From Tricholomella constricta (taxonomy: Eukaryota; Basidiomycota; Agaricomycetes; Agaricales; Lyophyllaceae), in NCBI GenBank assembly GCA_013368375.1, contig JAACJP010000012.1, forward strand, positions 806,001-870,000: a stretch of 64,000 nucleotides of DNA, read 5' to 3'. Positions within the stretch are counted from its first letter, which is position 1. Each line of letters begins with the position of its first letter. This document shows, piece by piece, positions 23,851 to 34,730 of the stretch. Both the position numbers and the translations under genes were made by a program. The notes beneath the pieces were generated by a model, which was not told where the DNA came from, searched no databases, and saw only the letters and a program-made list of their open reading frames with translations.

Positions 23851-25221
23851 CACCCGGCCAGTCATCCGTAGATCTCTTGATGCGGACACGTCAGGCCACT
23901 CCAAGAACAGATGTCGATGTATCTGCGTGGATCTTGCTTGGCCCATGGCGCGGTGGTCCGGAGAGTTGCTCGTGTTTGTGTGACCGTAATGTGGTGTCTA
24001 TCCATCATTCTATCAAGTGCACACGGTGTATCCATCACTAGCAAGCCCACATTCAGATCATTCGGTTCACTCTCACATCACGCGTTACGGTATGCAGACT
24101 AGAATTGGGCTTGACCGCGGGAATAAGTGTGGGTGGCCCTAGGGTGCAAGATGCATGGCAAAAGTTCGCATAGATTATGGGGTGCTTTTCGTCTTTGATG
24201 GATGCTGTACATGCCTGCGTTTCCTTTCACATTCATTCGTGTGTAATTTTGCTTTGGAGGGACATTTGCAGTAGATATCCGCTGTTTTGGGCTAGACTTC
24301 TTTTCCTTCCATTCCTTCTCTTCCTATGGTACGTGGTTCCACGTCGTCGCACAATTGCAAACCGTCGTTGCGCAGCAGCCTGGCTTCTTGAATTTTGAAT
24401 CTTGATTCTTCATTGACCCTTGGGATCTCGCCGACGAGAAACGGCCGTGGGATCGTCGTGAGCCGTTTCTGGCATGGGGTAAACTGTTTTATCAAAGTCT
24501 TGATATTCGTCAAAGTCCCCAGTAACCCGATGCAACTGCAAGTGGGTTGTGGTGTGTGAATGTGACATATGGGCAACGTAAGAACCCGTTCAGTCGTTAT
24601 ATTGGTGCGGTACTTGCCATATAAACTGATATTGTGTGAGATGGAAGTATTAAGGGTGCGTTACACTTAGATTGCACATTAGGACAATCGAAATCACGCT
24701 GGGAACGCGGGCCCACGTGTAGCGCCAATTGACGGCGTATATGGGTCCCATTTTGCCGCCGTCACAGAGTGCAACAGCAAGCGCTGCGAAAATTTGAGCC
24801 CTCGTCGTTGACTTGGCCCTGACGGAGAACGCTATGTGCGTTCCTAAATATCGCCCATTGTCCTTGCCTTGGATCAAGGGACCAGCTGGAAGAAGGTTTT
24901 GAAAACAAGCACCGTCACTGGGCCGAAAAAGGACCGACAATGACCTCGATTAAAAAAAAGTGACTAGGTCTGCGCCCACGGGTATGGTAGGGAAAATAGA
25001 AGGCAGGCTGAGGTTCTTGGTGATGCGGCAATGATTTAACAAGCCAGCCCCAAAACAGAGTCATTATAGGTGCTAACCCATTCTTGCAGAACAAGGAAGG
25101 ATCTACGGTGACGGCGCGTGCCTTTTGGGACGGCGGCGCGTTCGCTGCGGTAGAATGTGCTAGAATTGGACCGTTGCCTTGTGATGCGTAAGCAAACAAT
25201 CGGGCGGGCCTCGGCCGGAGG
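23851..25221. other. Intergenic, VPS54 downstream region
   Basis: About 1.4 kb with scattered short ORFs in all frames, none with a recognisable motif or consistent splicing. It probably holds the VPS54 3' untranslated region and distal promoter of the next gene. Confidence 0.4.
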
Positions 25222-25261
25222 CGCTGGGGGCGTCATTTGGCGAATGATGACGCCCCCAGCG
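25222..25261. repeat. Perfect 15-bp inverted repeat, 10-nt loop
   Basis: Arms cgctgggggcgtcat (25222-25236) and atgacgcccccagcg (25247-25261) are exact reverse complements around ttggcgaatg. Each arm holds a TGACG/CGTCA half-site. It could be a paired transcription-factor site or a hairpin; it is not followed by a T-tract. Confidence 0.85.
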
Positions 25262-25361
25262 AGACTTTGAAAGGTTTGGCTTAGACGTCGGAGTTTCATC
25301 AGTGTAGTCAGTCAAAGAATTGTTGAAAGCGAGTCGAGTTGAACGTGGCGAGCTTGCACGC

Positions 25362-25391
25362 CACACGTTTGAGTGACTGCCCAAACGTGTG
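25362..25391. repeat. Perfect 10-bp inverted repeat, 10-nt loop
   Basis: Arms cacacgtttg (25362-25371) and caaacgtgtg (25382-25391). The loop sits within gtgactgccca (25373-25383), an 11-mer that recurs at 25443-25453. Confidence 0.85.
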
Positions 25392-25442
25392 ATGGGGCAG
25401 TGAGTACCCGATGGGATCTTCAGCCTCGGCGGAGGACCCTAT

Positions 25443-25585
25443 GTGACTGCCCAGAAGAAGGTCACGTGGAATATATTAATAGCCGAATGGAGTCACTTGT
25501 CGCCTCAAAAACGTTTTTCGTCGCGAGCAGGGCTCCTATATAAAGCCAAGTGACTCTGTCCATTCTACCCCATTCCCCTCCCACC
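25443..25585 (+). promoter_or_regulatory. Core promoter of ECL1-like gene: E-box, flanking inverted repeat, TATA box
   Basis: Second copy of gtgactgccca at 25443-25453, CACGTG E-box at 25463-25468, TATATAAAG at 25537-25545. A third perfect inverted repeat, gagtcacttg (25490-25499) and caagtgactc (25547-25556), brackets the TATA box and contains GCN4/AP-1-like TGACTC half-sites. The start codon follows at 25586 in a good context (ccaccatg). Confidence 0.7.
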
Positions 25586-26890
25586 ATGTTTGAGGAAATC
25601 TGTCTGGTCTGTGGAAAATATCTCGACGACGATGCGTATGTATTCCCCTCTCCCTCTCCCACCCAATAACTTATCCCTCCCCGCAGTCGTGCCTATTGCA
25701 GTGAAGACTGTCAAAACCTCGATACTTCTTCGCCATCCATCTCCTCTGCCTCTAGTGCCGTATCTTCACCCAATTTAGGCTATGCAACCGGCGGAGACGT
25801 CCCCGCGCTCATTCCCTCCGCCCTTGGCTCCGCGCTCAACAAGTACACTCGCCACCACTACTCCTTCTCTTCGTCTTCCGCCTCCTCCACCTCTTGGTCT
25901 GCCGTAACAGACGATGAAGACGACGCCTATCTCAGCGTAAGCAGCTACCGCAACAATCGCTTTCATGACAGCACAGACTCCTTCTACGAGGGAAGCTCAA
26001 AGTCCGCCAACTTTCTCGACTCTATGAAACCATCTGCCCTTTCTTATGCACGCCGCCCGTCTGGCACGAACAACCGTTCTACCGTACCCAATCCGAACCC
26101 TCACAGTCGCACCAACTCCGCCCACGTACCCCGAAGTGCTCCTCTCCATTCCCATCTGTCTACCGACGATGATGGCGGATATTCTGACATCGGATTTTCG
26201 TCCCGAGACGAGTCCGAGTCCGAGTTTCATGTCCTCAAGCCCGTCTCTCCGTCAAAGATCAAGCGCAACCGTGCGAGCCTCCCGGCTTGCTTTTCCTTGC
26301 TCCAGATGTCCAATCTAGCCGACGGAAAAGGCATTTCTCCTGTATCCTCCTCGTCTGGCAACACTATTGCACGCCCCTCCCCTCCGACCCCGAAAGTTCC
26401 CCTTGCCGGCCTCACGCACTCTTCATCCACTATTCCGTCCGTGACCTCTGTTAGCACCCCCCGAGGTCGTCGACGCGTGCAAGATCATTCCCATGCCAGT
26501 CGTGGAGATTCCAGCTCTCGATCGCAGTCCCACTCTCATTCACGATGGGCCCCACCACAATTTAGCCCGGGCCCTTTCAAGCGAGAGATACGCGAGGAGA
26601 GTGGCGTAGACCGGTTGCCTGGCCCCGACCTCTCTCGGGGCCGCACAGCTTTACCACGGAACAGCTCCCCTCCACCAAAGATGGTGTTGTCAACGGAGGC
26701 ACTGGAGGACCATAACCGTGCATTGGCCGCCGCGGCCAGGACGGAGGATGCCATATCTTCCGGATTCCGGAAGGCAAGGGGCCGGGCGAAAGCAGAGATT
26801 GATGTGAATGCCCCTGGATATGGACATGGACGGAGTGGACTATTGGATCGGGAACGAGCACTCGGCAGCCGGCTCAGTCGAGCTCTATAG
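25586..26890 (+). CDS. Ecl1-type zinc-binding life-span regulator-like protein
   Basis: Two exons (25586-25635, 25687-26890) give about 415 residues. The first 30 read MFEEICLVCGKYLDDD then ARAYCSEDCQ, a CxxC...CxxxC zinc-binding arrangement like that of the fungal Ecl1/2/3 family, whose small fission-yeast members extend chronological life span and respond to nutrient limitation. Everything after residue ~35 is low-complexity, Ser/Pro/Arg-rich and predicted disordered, so this protein is several times longer than the yeast proteins. A short intron splits the zinc motif. The call rests on the Cys motif and N-terminal position; a generic zinc knuckle protein is the alternative. Confidence 0.62.
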
Positions 26891-28451
26891 CTGCATGTTC
26901 CGTTGTTCCTGCTTTCGTCTCGCTTCTCCTCCTTCACCCCTCTCTGCTGTCTGTAAAACAAAACGAAATCACGATCATACCACTCAAACCAGGAACATCA
27001 AAATAGCCCGATTCGCCTCTGCATATTGCTATGGATAACACATTCGCATCATCATCGTCTCTCCTCCAGCACCCGCTTTCATCCCTCATCTCAGCAAAAT
27101 ATCTTTCGTTATCCGTAGCTTTCCAAAACAAAAAAACATCTACCGGGCTCTTCGTATTCGCCTTCTGTAATCAATCGCATGCCATATTTTGATTCGCTTC
27201 GGGGAATAACCCTTCATCATCCATGCTATGACTTGACTATCGCGATTTCGACATCACGCGCATTTTTACCCTTTGTTTTTTGTCCTAGATGGCACTTTAC
27301 ATCAGTTGCTTGGGGCCGATGACTTTTCTTTCTATCCATCTTTGTCTATTTTTCGAATCCCCAACTCAAGTTCCGACATTCGCATCCCACACGCATCGCA
27401 TAATTGCATCTCATCCCTGCTCATCATCGCACCATCTTACACATCGCACACGTTACTTATTCGGCATGGCTACCCCCCTGGTTCCATGGTACTTGACTTA
27501 TCGTAGTACCCCACACGGAACCAAATCCACCCCCTTTTACGATTAAGCGACCGGCCTCCTTTCTTTTAGAATAAAAAGTTACCCCTGCTGTTTAGATCAT
27601 GACGCATCCAACAAAATGTTCATCGGGGTTTTCGAATCCCACTACGTACACACTAGAAGTTGTAGAGAAAATACGCACTGCACTGTGTTCTCGATCAAGA
27701 TTCGAGATTCATCGCTTGCAACTCCGGGCCCATCATGGCCACTCGGTCACCGAGTCACCGAGTGACCAGTGCCTCTCGAATTAGTGACTCGACTCGTCGT
27801 TGGGCCGATTTGCAATAGTGCGCCCCTTTTTTCTTGGTTAAAGGAAGGTTTTCGGCGGACTAGGGTGTTCAAAGTTCAAACGTTGAACCCGGAACTCTAG
27901 ATCTGTAAGCACAGTAGGTGCAGGAAGCGTTGACGAGCCATGGAAGGCTGTGGAAAGCCCCTCGAACGTGATGAAATCGTGATTTCAGAGATGGAATTGG
28001 GATCCGTAAAAGTTTTTAATGATGTCTTCCGTGCTTCCGGAGTTTCAGGTATGCGATGTGGTATGCAAATGTGTTTGTCGGCCGATGATATACTGAGTAC
28101 TCGTCCAGTCGCGAAGCAGCAGGACGTCCATGAGTCAATCCATCTCGATTGCACGTTGTTGGCTTGTTTTTCAAAAACGTGTTCCTCTTGTAACGTGCTT
28201 TTGATGAGGGATCACCTGAATCTTTCGCATTCCCACCCCATTGCACTCTTGCTAGTAGATAGAAAGAAAGGTCGTAGTTATAGCACTATTTAGTAGAATT
28301 TATTGTTGCAAGGCGCGACGTGATCTTGTCTCAGCAAGTTGAAGGGGCGAGTTGTGGTGGACGACGGCGGACAATAAAGGCGCGGGATTTGAGTGCAAGT
28401 GCTGTTGGCTTTTATCCACTACCTCTGCAATCTGTATAGTATCTAGTCACC
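26891..28451. other. Intergenic, ECL1-like to GID7
   Basis: About 1.56 kb. Contains the palindromic cluster at 27740-27767 described separately. Short ORFs (for example 27940-28293, plus) lack motifs. The part from about 28300 is likely the GID7 promoter and leader. Confidence 0.4.
27737..27767. repeat. Palindromic cluster of CACCGAG / CTCGGTG units
   Basis: cactcggt (27740-27747) is the reverse complement of accgagtg (27757-27764); with one mismatch the arms extend to 11 bp (ggccactcggt / accgagtgacc). Between them tcaccgag is repeated in tandem. A further tgactcg lies at about 27785. Confidence 0.75.
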
Positions 28452-31412
28452 ATTGATCCTCCTACAACCCCTACGCGGGATTCCTTCCCCTTTGCTGCGC
28501 TGCAACAAGGGTCAGCCGCCAGTGGAAGCCCTCCCGTGCCCACCTCAGAACAATCCCAGAGCCTCATCCCAGCAACCCGCTCCAGGTCCCAGCTCGAGCA
28601 GGACTCCAACGACAGCAGCACCGGCGGCACTTCCGTCTCCTTTCCAGCGTCTCACAACGGTGCCGATCCTTTCTTTCTGTCGGGCACGACTTTCACTCGT
28701 GACTAATATATCCTCTACCAACACCAGACATCGACCGCGCTCGCAAGCGACAAAGGACCAACAGCCACAACCCCTCATTCGCCCGCACAACCATCGATCA
28801 CGTCCCCTCGCCCCTCTCCATGCGTTTCACCGATTCAGATCAGGACTCGACTCTCTCTGCCTCGCCCGATTTTACCGCCCACGCCGGGCCCTCCACTACA
28901 GGCAACGGCCACACCAACGGCAACGGCTTCGTTGCCTCCACCAATGGCTGCGCAACGAACGGCACGAGCGCCGTGGGGAACGGCTACAGGCACCCTGGCA
29001 ATGCCATCGCCAAGCTCAGCTTGCCCGGCACCACGCTGTACGACGACTCCTACGTCGATCGCGAGGAGTTCGTGCGCCTCGTGATACAGAGCCTGCGCGA
29101 CGTCGGTTATATGTACGTCTTTCGTTTGTTGGCTGATTTCTGTGCGCTTATGGATGGCGCCCTATTTGCAGTGAATCGGCTGCGACGCTGGAGGCGGAGT
29201 CGGGATATGTCATGGAGGAGCCGGAGGTCTATGCTTTCAGGCAGTGTATCTTGGAGGGCTCGTGGACCAAGGCGGAGGCGGCGCTGATGCGCTTGATGGT
29301 CAGTGACGATGAGGGACTATGGGTGTGTCTTGGCTATTGGAATCTACGCGTACTCCAGGTTGGGCTGACGACCTTTGCAGGACGCCAAGTTCCTTATCTC
29401 CCAGCAGAAGTATTTGGAACTGCTGGAGGCGAAGAAGACGACCTCGGCGCTGCATGTGCTGCGCCATGAGCTCGCACCGCTGAACGTGGAATCGGATCAG
29501 CTGCATACGTTATCGAGGTATGCTTCATGTTCGTTCATGCCTTTTCTTGCTAAATTCATGGTGGACGCGCTGCTAGTCTTATGATGTGCTCTGACTCGGA
29601 CGATCTCCGACAACGTGCAGGATGGGATGGCACATCCGGGACGTCGCGGCGACAACTTCTCAATAGCTTACAACGTACGTCATGCAAGTCCGTGTCTCCC
29701 AGTGTCGTACTCATCTGGAACATGAGCAGGATACATCCCCTCTTCAATCATGATTCCACAACGGCGCTTTTCGACATTACTTAATCAAGCACAAGCACAT
29801 CAGCGACAACAGTGTTTATACCACAACTCACCCTCAGATTCCATAGCATTTTCTCTTTACACTGACCACCACTGCAACAAGTCCGCGTTTCCTCGGATCA
29901 CGACAACTATTCTGGAGGTCCACACGGACGAGGTGTGGAACATGGAATGGAGCCATGACGGCTGCCATTTGGCCAGTGCGAGTAAGGACAAGACCGCAAT
30001 CATATGGCGGCTGTCGGTATGCTACTCGCCTGATGGCCTGGTCACATGTTGATGCTAATACATTTCACTCCCCAGTATGACGCAGAGGGTTCGTCGCAGG
30101 AGTGGGCACCTCATCTAGTTTTGAAAGACCACCCGTATCCCGTCGGCTGCCTAGCCTGGTCAATGGACGACTCGACTTTGCTAACCAGTGCCGAGAACTT
30201 CATCAAGGTCTGGAATACTAAGGTACGTCATCGCACCTCACCTGCTTCTCCGCAGCAGATAATCCGACATGCTCCCTATTTCAGACAGGCCTCTGTATCC
30301 GCTCTCTTGAGCAGCACACGGAGACCGTTACCGCGCTCGCGTGGCTTCCAGATGGGTCTGGTTTTATCTCCGGCGGGCTCGACCGCGACATCATGCACTG
30401 GGTACGACGACCATTATTTCTTTCATCATTCATTGCCTTGGTTCCTAATATCCTTCTGCACTACAGGACGCAGATGGGAACCTGCGCGAGAAATGGGCCG
30501 CGACGGGCATCCGTATAACGGACCTCGCCGTCACGCCCGACTTTGCACGCCTGGTGACTGTCGGAATACACCAACTCCCTGTTAATTTGGACACGGGACG
30601 AGACGCGCAGTCTGGTGATGCTGCTGCCGCTGGAGCTGCTGCTTCCAGGGCCTCGGAGAATAGGATGATTGTGTATGATTTGGCCACCAAGCAAATAGAA
30701 TCGTGCGTATACGTCCGAGATCTTCACTCTTCCTGTTTTCTACTCTCTGTCCGTCTAAAGAATGTCGTGTTCTGACGTGTCTTGGTCCTCCTTTCATCAG
30801 AACCATTCGCCTGGAAGGTGAACTCACGAGCGTCAAGGTGTCGCTGGATTCGAAGTTTGCTCTCATCAATCATGCGCCGGACGTGAGAGCATCTTTTCTA
30901 CAGTTTGAAATACGGGCTGATGAAATCCGTTGTGGGCATTAGGAAATACACCTCTGGGACCTCGATGCGGGGCGCCTGTCGCGTAAATACACAGGGCAAC
31001 GACAGGGGCGGCATGTCATCCGAAGTTGCTTTGGCGGATATGATGGCAATTTCGTCGTCAGTGGGAGCGAAGGCGCGTCGCTTGCTTCTCTGTCCATATG
31101 CAACCGAGAAATTACTGACAAGTTTCTGGAATGATAGATGGCAATGTGTATATATGGCACCGTGACACGGGCACGCTGCTGGAGATCCTCTCGGGGCATG
31201 GCGAGGGGAGCGTGAATTCCGTTGCGTGGAACCCGCGGAACTTCCGCATGTTCGCGTCGTGCTCGGACGATCACACGATCCGAATATGGGAGGCGCCGCC
31301 GGAGATGATGGTCGAAGAGGCACCCCCCACCCAGCCCTTGACTTTCCTCGAGAAAGGGAGCAGCAAGGGCAAGACCCGGCAGCGGTGGGATGCCGATGGT
31401 GTGGAGATTTGA
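28452..31412 (+). CDS. GID7: GID7 / WDR26-like subunit of the GID (CTLH) E3 ubiquitin ligase
   Basis: Scaffold subunit of the complex that, in yeast, degrades gluconeogenic enzymes. A LisH/CTLH region ([19 protein letters not shown], then [22 protein letters not shown], then [15 protein letters not shown]) precedes a WD40 propeller: [49 protein letters not shown] and [17 protein letters not shown]. At least eleven introns; the last (31073-31137) starts with GC, forced by frame. The N terminus is uncertain. The first in-frame ATG is 28820, but a phase-correct intron (28660-28727, with a ctaat branch-like site) joins an upstream open exon whose frame starts just after a stop, at an ATT (28452) in the context caccATTGAT. 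I give the longer extent; a reader wanting a conventional start should use 28820. Confidence 0.88.
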
Positions 31413-32611
31413 TGACCATCTGCGGGCCCCACACAGATCTGTGTGTGTGAACACCTGCCAACTCCACTGCCCGCTCGTCCTTTAACCGACCTCGCTCGGC
31501 ATTGCATTGTAACGACCCTCATATTTTCAATACTGTTTTCCTGCACATTGCATCTGATACTCCTACACTGACCTCCATCCTTGACATCATAGTTTTTGCA
31601 TAGTAACATCCCAATCTCGACGTGGACCTATCTTACATATCACCAGAATAGATCTTTTTTCTAAAGACCGCACAATGTCCTGTCTGATGATATGCACCCA
31701 TCTTTCACGGTCTTCAATTGTTAGACCTGGATCTCCCTTAACCATGCGGGACGATCGTCCATCATGGGTAAAGGGTTCTATGCTATCTCTGCATCTCTGG
31801 TGAAAGAGAGATCGCCTCTTGAGCACGACCCCATAAACCCGCATGCAACACAGGCAGAATTTTTTCAACCGTGCAGACCCCACGCAGCGCTATTCTCGAT
31901 CATTGAACATTAACGGCAGTTCTTTTTTGCACATTTGCACAATTAAGGGTGCGGGTGCGAACTTGGACGAGGCAGACGAGGGATACCTGTGTAGTGTACA
32001 TTTCAACTGCCTCGAGGCGCGTAATAGTCCGTGCATTTGGAAGATCAGATACCGTTGGTCGCTTTGCGTATATAGCTTCCGGCATAGACCAGTTGTCGGA
32101 TACCGCGCCGTGCTGGGCCAGTACTACTTACCTCCCTAGTACTGTCGAGGTCTATAAATATTGTGATTTTTTCGAATCAGATCCTGCCTGAATGCCAATG
32201 ACACGTTGTTGATGAGTATCACAAAGCAAAGCAATTGAAAAAGGCCTTCATGAGACCGGGTACCGTTTTCCAGCACGCGCCGGCAATCTGACAAGTGTGA
32301 TACCCAGGGCTATCATGAGTAGATCTGCAATACAGAATAGATACGCTTTATATTAATACAAACCGTGGTATGGTATAGCGACACGATATCGAGATTAGAG
32401 CTTGGTGGCGAAAGGTGATGCTGGTTCTGTGAGAGATCTCGTCGGCGACGATGGGAGTACAGGTACGTCTCGATCATACAGAGTACGTCGACCGCATAGC
32501 AATTTGCTCGTATCCAGATCTAGATACTGAAGGAAAGGAAAATGAAAGAAGTTAACAAATACAAAGGCCGAAGTGCATGCAGTCCAAGTGAGTCCCAAAC
32601 GGAGATGCGAA
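31413..32611. other. Intergenic, GID7 to Elongin A (convergent)
   Basis: About 1.2 kb between the 3' ends of two genes. A minus-strand open stretch at 31587-31883 weakly resembles gluconate kinases but lacks a P-loop and is treated as a possible relic. The segment 32395-32598 is open on the minus strand but has no family features. Confidence 0.4.
31587..31883 (-). pseudogene. Possible gluconokinase-like remnant
   Basis: The open frame contains HDGRSSRMVKGDPGLTIEDR followed by ERWVHIIRQDIV and ILVICK. Gluconate kinases carry a similar order: a His/Asp region, KM, then GxPLTDEDRxPWL, a helix and a VxxCSA strand. No ATP-binding P-loop (GxxxxGKS) is visible upstream in any minus frame, there is no ATG at its beginning and it ends without the C-terminal half. 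If the resemblance is real it is a decayed copy; it may also be chance. Confidence 0.2.
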
Positions 32612-33892
32612 TCAGGGGCGCTGCGAGTGAGCGCGGCGCTTGGGCACGAATAAAGATGCCATTGGGTCCCTTTTCACTGGGGCCGGGGGTTTAAACGGGC
32701 GTGATTCCGCAGGCGTGGAGGCATCAGATCGTAATGGTGGTTTGCTTAACGAGCCCACGACACTAGGAGAGCACTTAGATGTGGTAACCAGAGAACGGGA
32801 CTGGGAAGCTGAGGGAGAAAGTGCAGATCCTGATGCAGAGGGGGTTGCGGATGTGGCGGAAGTGGATAAGGTTGTGGAGGAAGTGACAGAACGCCGATGG
32901 ACCACGTTGTTGACAGTGACTCGGCTTGTACCAGTTGAGGGGGGCAGGAAATCTAGGGTAGCACTGGCAGGCTTAGGGAGGACGCTGTATTTTTTGCCGT
33001 TCTGGGGCATCGGAGGGACCATGCGTGCGTGGTACATGTTCTTCTGGAGTTTGGACGCCTCGGAGCGTGTCTTCTGGAAAAGAGTCTTAGGTGCCGGATT
33101 GGTGGCCCCTGACGAGAATGTTATATGGATATGGTATATCTATGTATTGGTGAATAGATGACATACATCCAGTCCGTTGTCGCTTTGGAGGTGGAACCCG
33201 ATCTGTTAGTTTGACTTCTCGCTCTTTCTTGCGCTCCTCTGCTTCAAGTCGCTGGTTACGTAGCTTTGTACTTGCTTCTTCTAATCGTTTTGCCTCCGCC
33301 TCCCGTAGGAACTAGCAATTAAAGTAAGTTCAAATGATTGAATCTCAGAAAGAATTGACTCACGGAATAGTGATCCTTCCACGACCGGGGCTCATTCTCA
33401 GGTCCCATCGAATATCTCTCGATTGCCAGAGGAAACATCGAGTAACAAAGGTCCCTCCAAATCGCTATGAAATATGAATGAATGGACTGCATATAAATAG
33501 CGAAGGATAGAGCGTACCCGGAGTGCTTGCTTGGAGATGCTGTGTAAGACAACAATAAAGATCTGAATGGAAGCAAATGTGATGTTATTTGCTGACCGGT
33601 GAAGCTTGTTCTATTCGAAGAAGCTGTTCCGCATTGCAACGCTCAAGTATTGGCTTGACCAGATCATAACTCAAGTCATCGCCGAGGCTACTGATATCTG
33701 AACAAAAGTCAATGAGTTACCTACATCACTCAGACAGGAAGACTTACAGTTTATGTTACTTGCGCAAACTGACACAGGAGGATGAATGTGAATGATCATT
33801 GAACAAATAAACATTCAGAAGAACCTACCCCGCTGACAGAGTTGTACGAGCGTTGGAATGCGGCGAACTGGAGCATCGACATCGGGGTTCAT
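32612..33892 (-). CDS. Elongin A (RNA polymerase II elongation factor / ubiquitin-ligase substrate adaptor)
   Basis: Predicted subunit of the Elongin complex, stimulating RNA polymerase II elongation and serving as a Cul3/Cul5-type ligase adaptor in other eukaryotes. Start ATG at 33892 gives MNPDVDAPVRRIPTLVQLCQR; TLVQLCQRDI fits the BC-box consensus (T/S/P)LxxxCxxx(I/L/V/A) that binds Elongin C. Next comes an F-box-like segment DDLSYDLVKPILERCNAEQL, then SPHLQASTPAIWRDLCYSMFP and RSWKDHYSFLREAEAKRLEE, the typical Elongin A order. A basic helix (KERREVKL-like) and the family-typical tail SLFVPKRRAHSQRP end the protein. Six or seven exons on the minus strand. About 250 residues, short like other fungal members. 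Confidence 0.85.
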
Positions 33893-34730
33893 TGAGAGAA
33901 GCGACTATGGTCACTGAATGGACCCGGAGAAATAGAAGAGGAGGAGAGGCAGGCCAGGCCAGTGGCAGGTCGTAAAACACTTTCTGCGACGAGACGGTAT
34001 GCTTATATAGTCCCTTGCGACCGTGCGATCACTGTATTTGACACTTGCCTTATCAGGCGATCACACGTCGACACTCAACGCCTCGATGATCGCGGTCAAC
34101 TAATACAATTCTCATTCCAATTTTATTGTAATATGCGCTCAGAACAATCTACCCAAAAGACTATTTATCTGAACTATTGTTCCTGACCGAATTCGTCCTG
34201 TACATATTTTATCAAGTTGGAAGTGTTACGTTCTGTTGAATACGGTCCCCGGAGCAATAGCACTGCCCAATTCTCGACCTTGTATGCTTTGAAATATTAT
34301 TGTTATACTACGTGTCGGCTGTCGCTCCCCAGAATTGAAAGAATGATTCAACTTGCCTCCTGATTATTTTTGGAAGCCGTCCGACAGGGATTCCTGCATA
34401 TCGTACGAAGGTTCAACGATGCGGAGCGAGTCACCATCGTTCGTTTTGGAGCCACATTTGTCTGGATGGAATGCGAAGATGATGCCGGCTGAAGGAGATG
34501 GACGGATAGACCAGCATAAACTTGAAGAACTATAGGGTTGATTCTGAATACACGCCATCAGATGGACGGATAACGGGGCAGAGTACGATGCGATAGATAA
34601 GCCGATTCCCGTCAAGTAGCTCGGGCAGGGGGTGAATATCTGTTTAGTCCAAGCCATAGATTTTTTACGACGAAAGACTCCCAATTGACACAGTTACAAG
34701 GTCCTGACACGGGAGCCCATTAACGCCCCG
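33893..34730. other. Intergenic / unassigned, upstream of Elongin A
   Basis: About 840 bp. The 34364-34684 minus frame is open but has no recognised domain. It contains HPDK, the J-domain motif, without the helices that should surround it. No plus-strand gene seen. Confidence 0.3.

Noticed and set aside
23147..23983. 278-codon plus frame in the 3' part of VPS54
   Set aside because: Arg/His-rich translation of the Ser/Pro-rich VPS54 tail in a second frame; runs past the VPS54 stop without any domain.
27615..27650. tRNA T-arm-like sequence (ggggttttcgaatccc)
   Set aside because: The loop lacks GTTCRAxxC, and no matching acceptor, D or anticodon arms fold around it. I found no convincing tRNA or rRNA gene anywhere by eye.
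28453..29136. 227-codon plus frame overlapping the start of GID7
   Set aside because: It begins at TTG, is Arg/Pro/Gln-rich without family features, and runs through two phase-correct GID7 exons and their intron in the wrong frame.
34364..34520. HPDK motif suggesting a J-domain (Hsp40) protein on the minus strand
   Set aside because: The sequence before it lacks helix I/II of a J domain (no YxxLG or KxAYRxLA pattern) in any frame, so the tetrapeptide is probably chance.
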